Source: CALMEC01 sp964628685
GTDB taxonomy: Bacteria; Actinomycetota; Thermoleophilia; Miltoncostaeales; Miltoncostaeaceae
Direction: 5' to 3'
NCBI GenBank assembly: GCA_964628685.1
Contig: CAZVNM010000003.1
Location: forward strand, 62,001-126,000
Length of the DNA stretch: 64,000 nucleotides
In this document: positions 1 through 7,642 of the stretch, piece after piece
How the letters are laid out: the number at the start of each line of letters is the position of its first letter
Numbering within the stretch: the stretch's first letter is position 1
Notes under the pieces: model-generated
Told to the model about the DNA's origin: nothing
The model's database searches: none
What the model saw: only the letters and a program-made list of their open reading frames with translations
Translations under genes and position numbers: made by a program

Positions 1-684
1 ACGGTCGCCACCCTCGCCACCCTGTGCCTGGTGCTCCCCAGGTTCACGACATCCGAGCCGGGCCCGGTGTTCACCACCCCGCAGCTGGTCTTCGCGGCGA
101 TCGCCTCCCTCGCCCTGTACGCCTCGTACGTCTTCACCCAGACGGTGCGACACCGCGACTTCTTCCTGCCGGTCGACGACGCCGGCAAACCCATGGACGA
201 CTCGCGCGCCCACGCCGACCCGCCCTCCAACGCGCGCACGTTCCAGAGCGTCGGGCTGCTGCTCGTCGCCCTCATCGGCGTGGTGGGCCTCGCCAAGGTG
301 CTCTCCCCCACGATCGAGTCGGCGGTCGCGAGCGTCGGGTTCCCGTACGCGGTCGTCGGCGTGATCATCGCCCTCCTGGTGCTCCTGCCCGAGAGCATCG
401 CGGCGGTGCGCGCCGCCCGGCTCAACCGCGTGCAGACCAGCGTGAACCTGGCGTTCGGTTCGGCCATCGCCAGCATCGGGCTCACCATCCCCACCATCGC
501 GGTCCTGTCGTTCTTCATCGACACCGACCTGGCGCTGGGCCTCGACCTCACCCACATGGTGCTGCTCGGCCTGACGCTCGTCGTCGGGGTGGTGACCGTC
601 ATGTCCGGACGCACGATGCGACTGGAGGGGATCGTCCACCTGATCATCCTGAGCGCGTACGTGTTCCTCGCGACGACGCCCTGA
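1..684 (+). CDS. chaA: Calcium/cation:proton antiporter, ChaA type (3' part)
   Basis: The window opens inside this gene; the reading frame is open from base 1, and 227 C-terminal residues remain. They contain six or seven hydrophobic segments and the acidic motif LLPESIAAVRAA, typical of the second alpha repeat of the CaCA cation/proton exchanger superfamily. The stretch around TTSEPGPVFTTPQL and the linker HRDFFLPVDD match the ChaA subgroup as I know it. These proteins export Ca2+ (or Na+/K+) in exchange for protons across the cytoplasmic membrane. The substrate is inferred from the family. The N-terminal half lies outside the window. Confidence 0.85.
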   Translation, partial: TVATLATLCLVLPRFTTSEPGPVFTTPQLVFAAIASLALYASYVFTQTVRHRDFFLPVDDAGKPMDDSRAHADPPSNARTFQSVGLLLVALIGVVGLAKVLSPTIESAVASVGFPYAVVGVIIALLVLLPESIAAVRAARLNRVQTSVNLAFGSAIASIGLTIPTIAVLSFFIDTDLALGLDLTHMVLLGLTLVVGVVTVMSGRTMRLEGIVHLIILSAYVFLATTP

Positions 685-746
685 CGACCGCGCATCCACC
701 CTGCGATCATCGGGACCGCACGGGGAGCGTCCACGCCGGAGCAGTC

Positions 747-1847
747 ATGTCGCGCCGATCCACGATCACAGTGATCGCCCTGGTCGTCGCCGCCGCGACG
801 GCCCCGGTTGCCGCGGGCGCACCGCCGGCCGACGACCGTGCGGCGCCCGGGCTCGAACGCGCGGCGTTCGCGGCGCTTCCGGGGATCGTTCGCGTGCAGA
901 CGCGGGTTCCGGTCCGGGCGGTGGTGAGCGGCCGCCGGCGCGTGCCCATCACCGGACCGCCGGTCACCGTCACCGGCACCGGCTTCGCCGTGGGTCCCAC
1001 CGAGATCGTGACCGCCCGGCATGTCGCGGTGCCCGGTGACGCCGCCATCGTCCGCGACCTGCGCGGGCGGGGGATCGCGGGGCTCGACGGGCTCACCCGC
1101 CCGCGGGTGGTGCGCGGGACCGTCACCCACACCCTCACCCGGGCCGAGACCGACGCCTCGTACCGCGGTGGCGGTCCGGCGCCGCGGCTCGTGACCGCAC
1201 ACCTCGCCGCGACGTCGGAGCCGATCAACGACCTGGCCCTCCTGCGCGCGTCGCGTCCCGGGCCGCACCTGTCGCTCTCGGACGGCCGCACCCTGGGGAC
1301 CCCGGTGGCCGTCGTCGGCTACGGCGGGTCGGCCGACATCGTGCCGCAGCTGCGGATGGGTGCGATCGACGTGCAGGCGATCCCGCGGAAGGGGCCACCC
1401 GGCGTCCTCATGAGCCTGGAGGCGTCGGTGCAGCCCGGCGACTCGGGTGCACCGGTCATCGCCGAGGACGGGCACGTGCACGGGGTCGTGATCCGGATGC
1501 GCGACGGCACGTTCCCGCCGCTCGCCACCGAGGTCGGGGCGATCCGCGCCATGATCAACGTGCCGCGCCCCGACGCGCCGGGCTCGATCGTCGCATTTCG
1601 CCGGGGCATGGACGCCCTCTGGGCGAACGACCACCCGGCCGCCGCCCGGGATCTGGCGGCGATCGCACGCCGCTGGCCGGAGGTGCGGCTCATGCGGTTC
1701 GAGGCGCGCCGCGCCGCATCGCTCGCCGAGGCGCGCTTCGTCGTCGACGGTGACCGCGGTCGGCTGCGGGCGCCGCTCGTCGTCCTGTCGATCGGTGCGC
1801 TGGTGACGGCGCTCACGCTCCTGGGGATGCGGATACGGCGCGCCTGA
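747..1847 (+). CDS. Secreted or membrane-anchored trypsin-like serine protease
   Basis: 366 residues. An N-terminal signal sequence (residues 1-25) is followed by a chymotrypsin-fold domain with a visible catalytic triad: His92 in ARHV, Asp162 in NDLALL and Ser233 in PGDSGAPV. A single hydrophobic segment near residues 340-360, followed by RIRRA, would anchor the C-terminus in the membrane. The ATG at 747 was chosen because the signal peptide begins there and GGAG lies just upstream; the frame stays open further upstream, where it only overlaps chaA. It probably cleaves extracytoplasmic proteins; its substrate cannot be told from sequence. Confidence 0.85.
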   Translation: MSRRSTITVIALVVAAATAPVAAGAPPADDRAAPGLERAAFAALPGIVRVQTRVPVRAVVSGRRRVPITGPPVTVTGTGFAVGPTEIVTARHVAVPGDAAIVRDLRGRGIAGLDGLTRPRVVRGTVTHTLTRAETDASYRGGGPAPRLVTAHLAATSEPINDLALLRASRPGPHLSLSDGRTLGTPVAVVGYGGSADIVPQLRMGAIDVQAIPRKGPPGVLMSLEASVQPGDSGAPVIAEDGHVHGVVIRMRDGTFPPLATEVGAIRAMINVPRPDAPGSIVAFRRGMDALWANDHPAAARDLAAIARRWPEVRLMRFEARRAASLAEARFVVDGDRGRLRAPLVVLSIGALVTALTLLGMRIRRA

Positions 1848-1892
1848 GCGGCGCCATCGCAGCCCACCCGCCGCGATCACCGGCGATGCCTC

Positions 1893-1898
1893 TACACT
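1893..1898 (+). promoter_or_regulatory. TACACT -10 box
   Basis: TACACT ends 8 bases before the ATG at 1907. This matches the TAnnnT box seen before many starts in this window and would give a leaderless or nearly leaderless transcript entering sbcDC. Confidence 0.4.
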
Positions 1899-1906
1899 TG
1901 GACCGG

Positions 1907-2125
1907 ATGGCCTTGCACGACGTCGGCAACAGGACCCGGGGACGGACCCCCGCGGAGGATCACCACCGCACCGCGGTCGCCCCGTCCACCCCGCGCACGC
2001 GGATCGCAAGGGGGCAGGGCGCGGTTGCTCGCCCCAACGCGCCCACGCTCCCCTTGCACCCGGGATGCTTCGACGACGTGACGGGGTCTCCTGCCATCCT
2101 GCGCGACCGCGGAGGCCGCGGATGA
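1907..2125 (+). CDS. Small hypothetical or leader ORF before sbcD
   Basis: 72 residues, rich in Arg, Pro and Gly, with no recognisable domain. Two things argue that it may be translated: the TACACT box 8 bases before its ATG, and an exact ATGA overlap of its stop codon with the sbcD start, the arrangement used for translational coupling. The composition looks like non-selected GC-rich sequence, so it may instead be only the sbcD leader region. Confidence 0.3.
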   Translation: MALHDVGNRTRGRTPAEDHHRTAVAPSTPRTRIARGQGAVARPNAPTLPLHPGCFDDVTGSPAILRDRGGRG

Positions 2126-3273
2126 GGATCCTGCACACCGGAGACCTCCACATCGGCAAGCGTCTCTACGGCGTCGACCGGCTGGATGAGGTGGCCGCGG
2201 CGCTCGACGAGATCGCGACCATCGCCGAGGAGCGACAGGTGGACGCCATCCTCGTCGCCGGCGACATCATGGACCGCAGGATCGTCGAGCCGGTGGTGCT
2301 CTCCACCAGCCTGCAGGGGCTCGAGCGGCTGGCCCAGGCCGCCCCGGTCGTGGCCATCACCGGCAACCACGACGAGCCGCTCTTCTGGGCCGAGTTCGCC
2401 CCGTACCTCGCGCCGCGCATCCTCATCGCCGCGTCCGAGGCGGTCCTGCCGCTCGAGACGGCGTCGGGGCCGCTCACCGTCGCCTGCATGCCGTGGCCCG
2501 AGCCCGCCGACGTGGCCGCGGGCCCGGGGGCCATGCGCGCCGAATCGCGCGAGGCCTACGCCGACCTGGTGCGCGACCGGCTGGCCGAGTCGGCCCGCCA
2601 GGCCGCCGACGCCCGGCGCGAACGGGGTGGGCCCGCCGTCCTGCTGGCCCACCTGATGGTGCGCGGAGGACTCGCCGGTGGCGGGGAGCGCGAGATGACC
2701 CTCGGCGGCACCTACGCGGTCCCCGGCCACGACTTCCCCGGGGGCTTCGACTACATCGCGCTCGGGCACCTGCACCAGCCGCAGCGGATGGGCTCCCTCC
2801 CGTCGCCCGGCCGGTACTGCGGCAGCCCGCTCACGCTCGACTTCTCGGGCGACGCCGTCCGGCCGTCGGTTGCGCTGGTGACCATGGAGGGCGGCAGCAC
2901 CGACGTGATCGAGATCCCGCTCACCACCGGACGCCGGCTGGTGCGCCTGCGCGGGACCATGGACGAGCTCCCCCGCCTCGCCGACGCCTACGACGACGCC
3001 TGGTTCTTCTGCGAGGTCGTCTCGGACGAGGTGCGGCTGGATCTGGTGCGGATGGTGCGCGAGCGGATCCCGAGTGCCCTGCGCGTGGAGCAGATCACGA
3101 GCGACCACTCCACCGCGCTCGTGCGCGATGAGGGTGAACCCGACGACGCGACCGCGCGGTCGCTGGGTGAGATGTACGCCGAGTGGCTCACCGAGACGGG
3201 CAGGCCCACGGACGCGGCGCTTGTGGAGGCGTTCGAGCAGGCGCTGGAGCGCGCCGGACGGGACATGGACTGA
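2122..3273 (+). CDS. sbcD: Exonuclease SbcCD, nuclease subunit SbcD (Mre11-like)
   Basis: 383 residues. Calcineurin-like phosphoesterase motifs appear in order: DLHIG (Asp8, His10), GDIMD (Asp48), GNHD (Asn82, His83), a His in LLAHLMV, and GHLH further on. These bind the two Mn2+ ions that cleave DNA ends and hairpins. A capping domain follows the nuclease domain. With SbcC it forms the bacterial Mre11-Rad50 complex that opens hairpins and processes blocked double-strand ends. The ATG at 2122 is preceded by GGAGG; the stop overlaps the sbcC start as TGATG, so the subunits are coupled. Confidence 0.95.
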   Translation: MRILHTGDLHIGKRLYGVDRLDEVAAALDEIATIAEERQVDAILVAGDIMDRRIVEPVVLSTSLQGLERLAQAAPVVAITGNHDEPLFWAEFAPYLAPRILIAASEAVLPLETASGPLTVACMPWPEPADVAAGPGAMRAESREAYADLVRDRLAESARQAADARRERGGPAVLLAHLMVRGGLAGGGEREMTLGGTYAVPGHDFPGGFDYIALGHLHQPQRMGSLPSPGRYCGSPLTLDFSGDAVRPSVALVTMEGGSTDVIEIPLTTGRRLVRLRGTMDELPRLADAYDDAWFFCEVVSDEVRLDLVRMVRERIPSALRVEQITSDHSTALVRDEGEPDDATARSLGEMYAEWLTETGRPTDAALVEAFEQALERAGRDMD

Positions 3274-6062
3274 TGCGCCCGCTCGCCCTCCGGCTGATCG
3301 GGTTCCGCTCCTACGCCGACGCCCGCGTGGACTTCAGCCACCACACGCTGGTGGTCGTTTCCGGGGACACCGGATCGGGCAAGACCTCGCTGCTGGACGG
3401 CGTGTGCTTCGCCCTCTACGGCAAGACCCCCGAGCTCTCCGGACCGCGCGAGCTCCTGTCACTGGGGGCGACACACGGCGAGGTGGAGCTGGTCTTCTCG
3501 ACCTCGGGCGGGTCGTCGTTCTGGCGGGTCGTCCGCAGGTTCGGACCGCAGGCGCCCGAGCCCAACAACGTGCTCGAGCGGCTGGACGAGGACGACCGCG
3601 TGATCGACCGGGTGACCGGTCACGCGGCGGTCAACGCTCGGGTCGTCGCGCTCATCGGCATGACCTTCGAGGCGTTCACCAGTGCGGTGCTGCTGGCCCA
3701 GGGACGCTTCGCGCAGTTCATCCAGGCGCAGCCGAAGGACCGCGACAACATCCTGCGCCAGCTTTTCGGCGTGACCGGACTGGAGGCGGTGCGCACGGCC
3801 GCCATCGCCGCGCGCGATGCGCACGAGGGCGCCGCCGAGGTGCTGGACGCCGAGCGCGCCCGGCTGGGTGAGTACGGCACCTCCGCCCGCAACGACGCGG
3901 CGCGCAGGCTGCGAGCGGCCGCCGGCCGCCAGGCGCAGCTGGCGTCGCTTCGCCCGCTCATGGACCTGGCGTCACGCGCCCGGGTGCGGGTGGGCGAGGC
4001 CACCGCGTCGCTCCGACAGATCCGCTCGGCGGTGGAGGACCTGGGTCGCCAGGACGCCTGGACCGACGTCGCCCGCGCATACGACACCGCCCGCGAACAG
4101 CTGGACCGTTCGGCGACCAAGCGCGACGATGCCGCACGCACCCTGCAGGACGCGGTCGCCGCCAGGGACCGGCTGCGAAGCGCCCACGGCGGGTCGGCCT
4201 CGGAGCTCGCGGCCATCCGGGCGCTCGCCGACCGGGCGAGCACCGCACGCGCCACCCTTCCCCGCACGCGCGAGGCCCTGCTGTCGCGGCGACACGAGGT
4301 CTCACGCCGCCGACACGAGCTCGCCGACCGCCGCGCCGAGCTGGAGGAGCTGACGCGACGCCGGGATCACACGCGGTCGCTGATCGACGCGCACGACGAC
4401 GTCGACCACGCCACCCGGCTGGCGCAGGACGCCGAGCGCGAGGTGGACGAGACCCGGGAGGCACGTCAGCGCGCCCACGACGCCGCGCGCGAGGCGACCG
4501 ACACCGCCAACACCGCCGACGAGCAGATGGACGAGCTGCGGGTCGCCCACGTCGCGGCGGGCCTCCGCAACCAGCTGGGCGTGGGCGACAGCTGTCCGGT
4601 CTGTGGTCAGGCCGTCCACACGATTCCCCCGGGCCCCAAGGACGACCTGGAGGAGATCGAGCAGCTGGTCGCGACCCTCCACCGGCGCGCCACCGAGCTC
4701 GCGGGTGAGCTGGCCGAGCTGGACGTCGTCTACCGGGCGTCGGTGCACCATCACGAGGCCGCGCTCGATGCGGTCGAGCAGGCGCGGATCGCCCTGCGGT
4801 CGCTCGATCCCGCAACCTCGCCCGGCGGGCGCGAGGTGCTGGAGCGCACGATGCGCGACCTGGACCTCACCCGCACGCGCGCCGCCGAGCGGATCGCCGA
4901 GCTCTCGTCGTGGGTCGAGCAGGAGACCGGCTCACTGGTGGAGGCCGACCGGCGTCTGCAGCACGACGAGGCCGAGCTCGCCGACCTGCTGGCCGATCTG
5001 GGGAGCTACGCCGACATCGAGGATCCGGTCGCATCGCTGGACGCCGCCTTCCGCGACGTCGAGGCGATGGAGCAGTCGGTGCTCCTGGCGAGCGACGCGG
5101 TCGCCCGCTCCACCGCCGACGTGCGTGACGCCGATGCGCGACTGGGGTCGGTCGAGCGCGAGCGCGTCGGCCCCCTGCGCCAGGCGCTCGCCATCGTCGC
5201 CACCCGCCTGGGGCTCGAACCACCGCCGCCGGACGCCGCCCCCGAGGTGCTGGTGGCCCGCGCGGAGGAGCTCGCGCGCCAGGCCGAGTGGGCCGCCCAG
5301 GATGCCGAGGCGCGTATCCGCGAGGCCGCCACCCAGGCCGACGAGATCGACGCGCGGGTGGCCGAGCACGGACGCACGCTTGGCATCGACCCGTCCGGCG
5401 ACTTCGCCGCGACGCTCCGCGCCGCGCAGCACGAGCTGCAGCGCGCGCAGGAGCAGATGGCGGACGCCGAGCGGGCGGCGCTCTCCGGGCAGCGTCTGGA
5501 GGCCCAGGCCGCCGCCGAACGCCGGCAGGCGGCGGTGTCGGCGCAGCTGGCGCAGGATCTGCAGGCCAACCGCTTCCCGCGCTTCCTTCTGCAGCGGTTC
5601 CACGAGCGACTCGCACGCGGTGCCACGCAGCGGCTGCTCGCCCTGTCCAACGGCGCCTACAGCTTCGCCGGTGAGGATCCGGAGCCGCTGGCCGTCGTTG
5701 ACCACCGTCGCGGTCACCGTCGTCGCAGCGCCGCCACCCTCTCAGGTGGGGAGCGCTTCCTCGCAAGCCTCTCCCTGGCGCTCGCCATGTCCGACATCGC
5801 GAGCGGCACCGAGGGACGCCTGGAGTGCCTCTTCCTCGACGAGGGCTTCTCGACCCTGGACGCCGACTCGCTCGAGCTCGCCATCACCGGCGTCGAGCGG
5901 ATGGCCGACGACGGACGCCTCGTGGTCGTCATCACCCACCTGCCCGGCGTCGCCGAGCGGCTGGGAAGCGCCATCTACGTGCGCAAAGACCCGGGCGGGG
6001 CCAGCCGCGTGATCGACCTGTCGGCGCCGTCGGGGAACGACCCGACGTCGACCGCCGGCTGA
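3273..6062 (+). CDS. sbcC: Exonuclease SbcCD, ATPase subunit SbcC (Rad50-like)
   Basis: 929 residues, an SMC-like ATPase. Walker A is GDTGSGKT at residues 31-38. Two long coiled-coil arms flank the zinc hook CPVC (Cys441, Cys444). The ABC signature LSGGERF starts near residue 823 and is followed by Walker B in LFLDEGFSTLD. It holds DNA ends and drives the SbcD nuclease with ATP. The ATG at 3273 overlaps the sbcD stop; earlier in-frame starts would lie inside sbcD. The gene is intact. Confidence 0.95.
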   Translation: MRPLALRLIGFRSYADARVDFSHHTLVVVSGDTGSGKTSLLDGVCFALYGKTPELSGPRELLSLGATHGEVELVFSTSGGSSFWRVVRRFGPQAPEPNNVLERLDEDDRVIDRVTGHAAVNARVVALIGMTFEAFTSAVLLAQGRFAQFIQAQPKDRDNILRQLFGVTGLEAVRTAAIAARDAHEGAAEVLDAERARLGEYGTSARNDAARRLRAAAGRQAQLASLRPLMDLASRARVRVGEATASLRQIRSAVEDLGRQDAWTDVARAYDTAREQLDRSATKRDDAARTLQDAVAARDRLRSAHGGSASELAAIRALADRASTARATLPRTREALLSRRHEVSRRRHELADRRAELEELTRRRDHTRSLIDAHDDVDHATRLAQDAEREVDETREARQRAHDAAREATDTANTADEQMDELRVAHVAAGLRNQLGVGDSCPVCGQAVHTIPPGPKDDLEEIEQLVATLHRRATELAGELAELDVVYRASVHHHEAALDAVEQARIALRSLDPATSPGGREVLERTMRDLDLTRTRAAERIAELSSWVEQETGSLVEADRRLQHDEAELADLLADLGSYADIEDPVASLDAAFRDVEAMEQSVLLASDAVARSTADVRDADARLGSVERERVGPLRQALAIVATRLGLEPPPPDAAPEVLVARAEELARQAEWAAQDAEARIREAATQADEIDARVAEHGRTLGIDPSGDFAATLRAAQHELQRAQEQMADAERAALSGQRLEAQAAAERRQAAVSAQLAQDLQANRFPRFLLQRFHERLARGATQRLLALSNGAYSFAGEDPEPLAVVDHRRGHRRRSAATLSGGERFLASLSLALAMSDIASGTEGRLECLFLDEGFSTLDADSLELAITGVERMADDGRLVVVITHLPGVAERLGSAIYVRKDPGGASRVIDLSAPSGNDPTSTAG

Positions 6063-6230
6063 CCGGCCGCTCACCGACACCCGGCGCCACCGCCCACCCG
6101 CCCCCGACACCGGGCGGGGCACAGTGCGTCGCCGCACGACCCGGCAGGCTGGAACGCCCCGTTGGTCGTTTCGCGTTCTCGTCGCGATGACACGCCATCG
6201 GGGTTGGTTTTCGAATTTGTGATCGACCCC

Positions 6231-6259
6231 TTGCATTCGCGATTCATCCGGCGTACAGT
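6231..6259 (+). promoter_or_regulatory. Sigma-70-type promoter of the small RNA
   Basis: TTGCAT (6231-6236) and TACAGT (6254-6259) are separated by exactly 17 bases. The 30 bases upstream are unusually AT-rich for this genome (TTTTCGAATTTG), as in an UP element. The start site should fall near 6266-6269. Confidence 0.6.
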
Positions 6260-6265
6260 CCCCGC

Positions 6266-6429
6266 CCGATGACGAACCACCGGACACACATCGCCGCCCG
6301 ATCGCGCACCCGCACCATGCGGACGCGCGAGTTCACGTGGCACCCCCCGACCCCTGTGACGAGGCGATCGCGGTAGCGATCGACCACATCTCTCTCGTTT
6401 TCAGGGGCGACCGGATGGTCGCCCTTTTT
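6266..6429 (+). ncRNA. Stand-alone small RNA of about 160 nt
   Basis: A promoter at 6231-6259 and an intrinsic terminator at 6405-6429 bound a stretch with no credible reading frame. Internal self-complementary segments include CGATCG-cggtag-CGATCG near 6366-6382. I do not recognise the family: no SRP GGAA loop, tmRNA tag or RNase P core is visible. It could be a 6S-like RNA, an extra Ro60-bound RNA or an unrelated regulator. Its position between sbcC and the Ro60 locus is suggestive only. Confidence 0.5.
6405..6429 (+). terminator. Intrinsic terminator of the small RNA
   Basis: A perfect 8-bp stem GGGCGACC/GGTCGCCC with a GGAT loop is followed directly by TTTTT. It is the clearest Rho-independent terminator in the window. 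Confidence 0.85.
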
Positions 6430-6927
6430 GTTTCTCCGACAGATCCCAGGTGATGCTCAGCTTGAAGAAGCGTACGAACCGAATCGAGGCCCCACCCGAG
6501 TGAGAAAGGCCCCCGCCGACCGGCGGGCCGCCGGGCTCCAACCCCCTCCACGACGACGCACCGCGGCGCATGCGCATGCCGCCGCGAAGTGATCCAGGGT
6601 CGAAGGCAGGGTGAGTGGCATGGACATCGCGTGATCCCCGAGGTGCGACGGCCGGTGCGAGGCCAGTCGTCGGGCGTCACGTCCAGAGGAACTCCGACCG
6701 TCACGGCAGGCCGTCCGCGCGCTTCGGCGCATGCGTCGACGCCGACCGTGGCGTTGCATCACCCGACCCGGCCGCGCGTGCCTTCGCGCCGCCGCTCGGG
6801 CACATCACACGCTCACGCCGACGCTGCGCCGATCCCCATGTGGGGTGGATCGACGGAGCGGCGGACCGCTCCCGGCCCGCGCCCGCCCCTGGCGCGGGCC
6901 GCGGCCACCACAGAAACGGACGGCGAC
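6430..6927. other. Gene-free leader of the RNA repair locus
   Basis: Reading frames here look like GC-biased noise. The notable content is RNA structure: a hairpin CCCGCC/GGCGGG near 6510-6526, an imperfect palindrome with GCGGCGCAT and ATGcCGCCGC near 6561-6586, and three adjacent hairpins at 6830-6901. No tRNA-type T-loop is present. Confidence 0.4.
6830..6901 (+). other. Three consecutive strong hairpins
   Basis: Hairpin 1 (about 6830-6852) pairs GATCCCC with GGGGtGGATC around an ATGT loop. Hairpin 2 (6855-6872) is GGAGCGG/CCGCTCC with a CGGA loop. Hairpin 3 (6873-6901) is a perfect 10-bp CGGCCCGCGC/GCGCGGGCCG stem. No T-run follows, so this is not a standard terminator; it may be a structured RNA or leader element. 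Confidence 0.4.
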
Positions 6928-7155
6928 GTGAGCGATCCCATCCATCATCGGCTCCGGCACCTGCACGCGGCCCAGGACCCCCGCCTCACCGAGCGCCACC
7001 TCCAGTGGCGCCGGCACGTCGCGGAGTCCCGGCGCGTCCGGAGGCGGCCCGTCCCCCCGACGGCGCCGGCCCCCGCACCCACCGAGAGCCACACCACCAT
7101 TCCGTTCCCGTCACGACCGGCACCGCCGGCGCCGGATGGGCCGGATGCCGCCTGA
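6928..7155 (+). CDS. Small basic hypothetical protein
   Basis: A GTG-started frame of 75 residues. The first half (SDPIHHRLRHLHAAQDPRL and on to VAESRRVRRR) reads as an Arg/His-rich helix; the second half is Pro/Ala-rich and probably disordered. This could suit an RNA-binding peptide made near an RNA locus, but no domain is recognised. There is no good ribosome-binding site or TAnnnT box, so it may be a chance frame. Confidence 0.3.
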   Translation: MSDPIHHRLRHLHAAQDPRLTERHLQWRRHVAESRRVRRRPVPPTAPAPAPTESHTTIPFPSRPAPPAPDGPDAA

Positions 7156-7256
7156 GCAGGGTCACCGTGAGCGGGTGACCGGCCGGGCACCGGACGACCG
7201 GACGCAGGAGACCGGTCGACCCCACGCGCCCGACCCCACCCGGGTTCGGGCCACGA

Positions 7257-7328
7257 CGCGCGGTGGAGAAACGGCATCTCGCGAGCCTCATGAGCTCGAG
7301 ACAGCGGGTTCGACTCCCGCCCGCGCCA
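7257..7328 (+). tRNA. tRNA-like RNA with CAU anticodon, initiator-like features
   Basis: A full cloverleaf can be drawn. Acceptor CGCGCGG pairs with CCGCGCC except for a C1-C72 mismatch. D-stem GAGA/TCTC has a GG-containing loop. Anticodon stem CGAGC/GCTCG carries loop CTCATGA (C34 A35 U36). The variable loop has five bases, the T-arm is GCGGG-TTCGACT-CCCGC, and the discriminator is A. No CCA is encoded. The 1-72 mismatch and A11-U24 pair are hallmarks of bacterial initiator tRNA, but the three G-C pairs at 29-31/39-41 are missing and base 37 is G where AUG-reading tRNAs have A. It is therefore probably a tRNA mimic or decayed copy rather than the cell's working tRNA-fMet. Confidence 0.6.
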
Positions 7329-7336
7329 TCGTCCCC

Positions 7337-7368
7337 GTCCAACCGGTCACGCTGCACGACCGGTGGAC
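7337..7368 (+). other. Eleven-pair hairpin between tRNA-like RNA and Y RNA
   Basis: GTCC plus ACCGGTC (with one bulged A at 7341) pair with GACCGGT plus GGAC around a nine-base loop. It lies immediately 3' of the CAU tRNA-like RNA and may be a processing or stability element. Confidence 0.45.
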
Positions 7369-7374
7369 CGGGCG

Positions 7375-7415
7375 ACGCACGGCTCATCCTCGGTCCGTCG
7401 GGCCGATGCGTTTTT
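7375..7415 (+). terminator. Terminator-like hairpin overlapping the Y RNA 5' strand
   Basis: ACGCA-CGGCTC pairs with GGGCCG-(A)-TGCGT around a 14-base loop and runs into TTTTT (7411-7415). It could end the transcript of the CAU tRNA-like RNA. Its 3' strand is also used in the proposed Y RNA stem, so the two folds exclude each other. Confidence 0.45.
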
Positions 7416-7523
7416 CCGGTTACCGTCAATGGGGAGGTCGCGGGTTCGATTCCCGCCCGGGGCACCGTCCCCGGTAGCTCAGTCGGCAGAGCACCATCCG
7501 GACGCACACCACGACCGACGACC
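7392..7523 (+). ncRNA. Bacterial Y RNA with permuted tRNA-like module (YrlA-like)
   Basis: tRNA parts occur in swapped order: T-arm GCGGG-TTCGATT-CCCGC (7440-7456), acceptor 3' strand CCGGGG capped by loop CACCGT and its partner CCCCGG (7457-7474), TA, then D-arm GCTC-AGTCGGCA-GAGC (7477-7492). Where the anticodon arm would be, the strands instead form a long stem: ATGG/CCAT, CCGG/CCGG, TGCGT/ACGCA, CGTCGG/CCGACG and GGT/ACC. One C (7395) is bulged in GGTCCG, resembling the GGUCCG bulged-helix Ro60 site of Y RNAs. Bacterial YrlA RNAs are known to mimic tRNA this way, and a Ro60 gene follows 550 bases downstream. The fold is drawn by hand. Confidence 0.72.
7498..7517 (+). repeat. 20-base direct repeat, copy 1
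   Basis: CCGGACGCACACCACGACCG, identical to 8005-8024. In this copy it forms part of the 3' strand of the Y RNA stem. Confidence 0.8.
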
Positions 7524-7570
7524 GGGTTCCACCGTGACCCGATCCAACCGCGACGAAAGGAGGTCCCGTC

Positions 7571-7642
7571 GTGACGCGCACCCTGCGTGATGCGCTCGCG
7601 ATGCATGTGACGCCCGCCCACGCCCCTGGGGCCGTGGTGTAG
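7571..7642 (+). CDS. Possible 23-residue leader peptide
   Basis: A strong Shine-Dalgarno AAAGGAGG lies seven bases before a GTG that opens a 23-codon frame (MTRTLRDALAMHVTPAHAP and on). The stop falls inside the 5' part of the GUG tRNA-like RNA. Such a strong ribosome site with no other gene nearby suggests a translated mini-ORF, perhaps a leader peptide whose translation affects folding of the downstream RNA. No homology is claimed. Confidence 0.35.
   Translation: MTRTLRDALAMHVTPAHAPGAVV

Noticed and set aside
7392..7523. A circularly permuted, splice-activated functional tRNA gene (3' half before 5' half)
   Set aside because: The permuted order is real, but the ends form a long stem with both bulges on one strand rather than a bulge-helix-bulge, no joined loop gives a sensible U33-anticodon, and a neighbouring Ro60 gene makes a YrlA-type Y RNA the simpler reading.
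7136..7574. Reading frames across the tRNA-like array
   Set aside because: They contain stretches such as GRGFDSRPG, which are translations of T-arms, and show no protein-like features.
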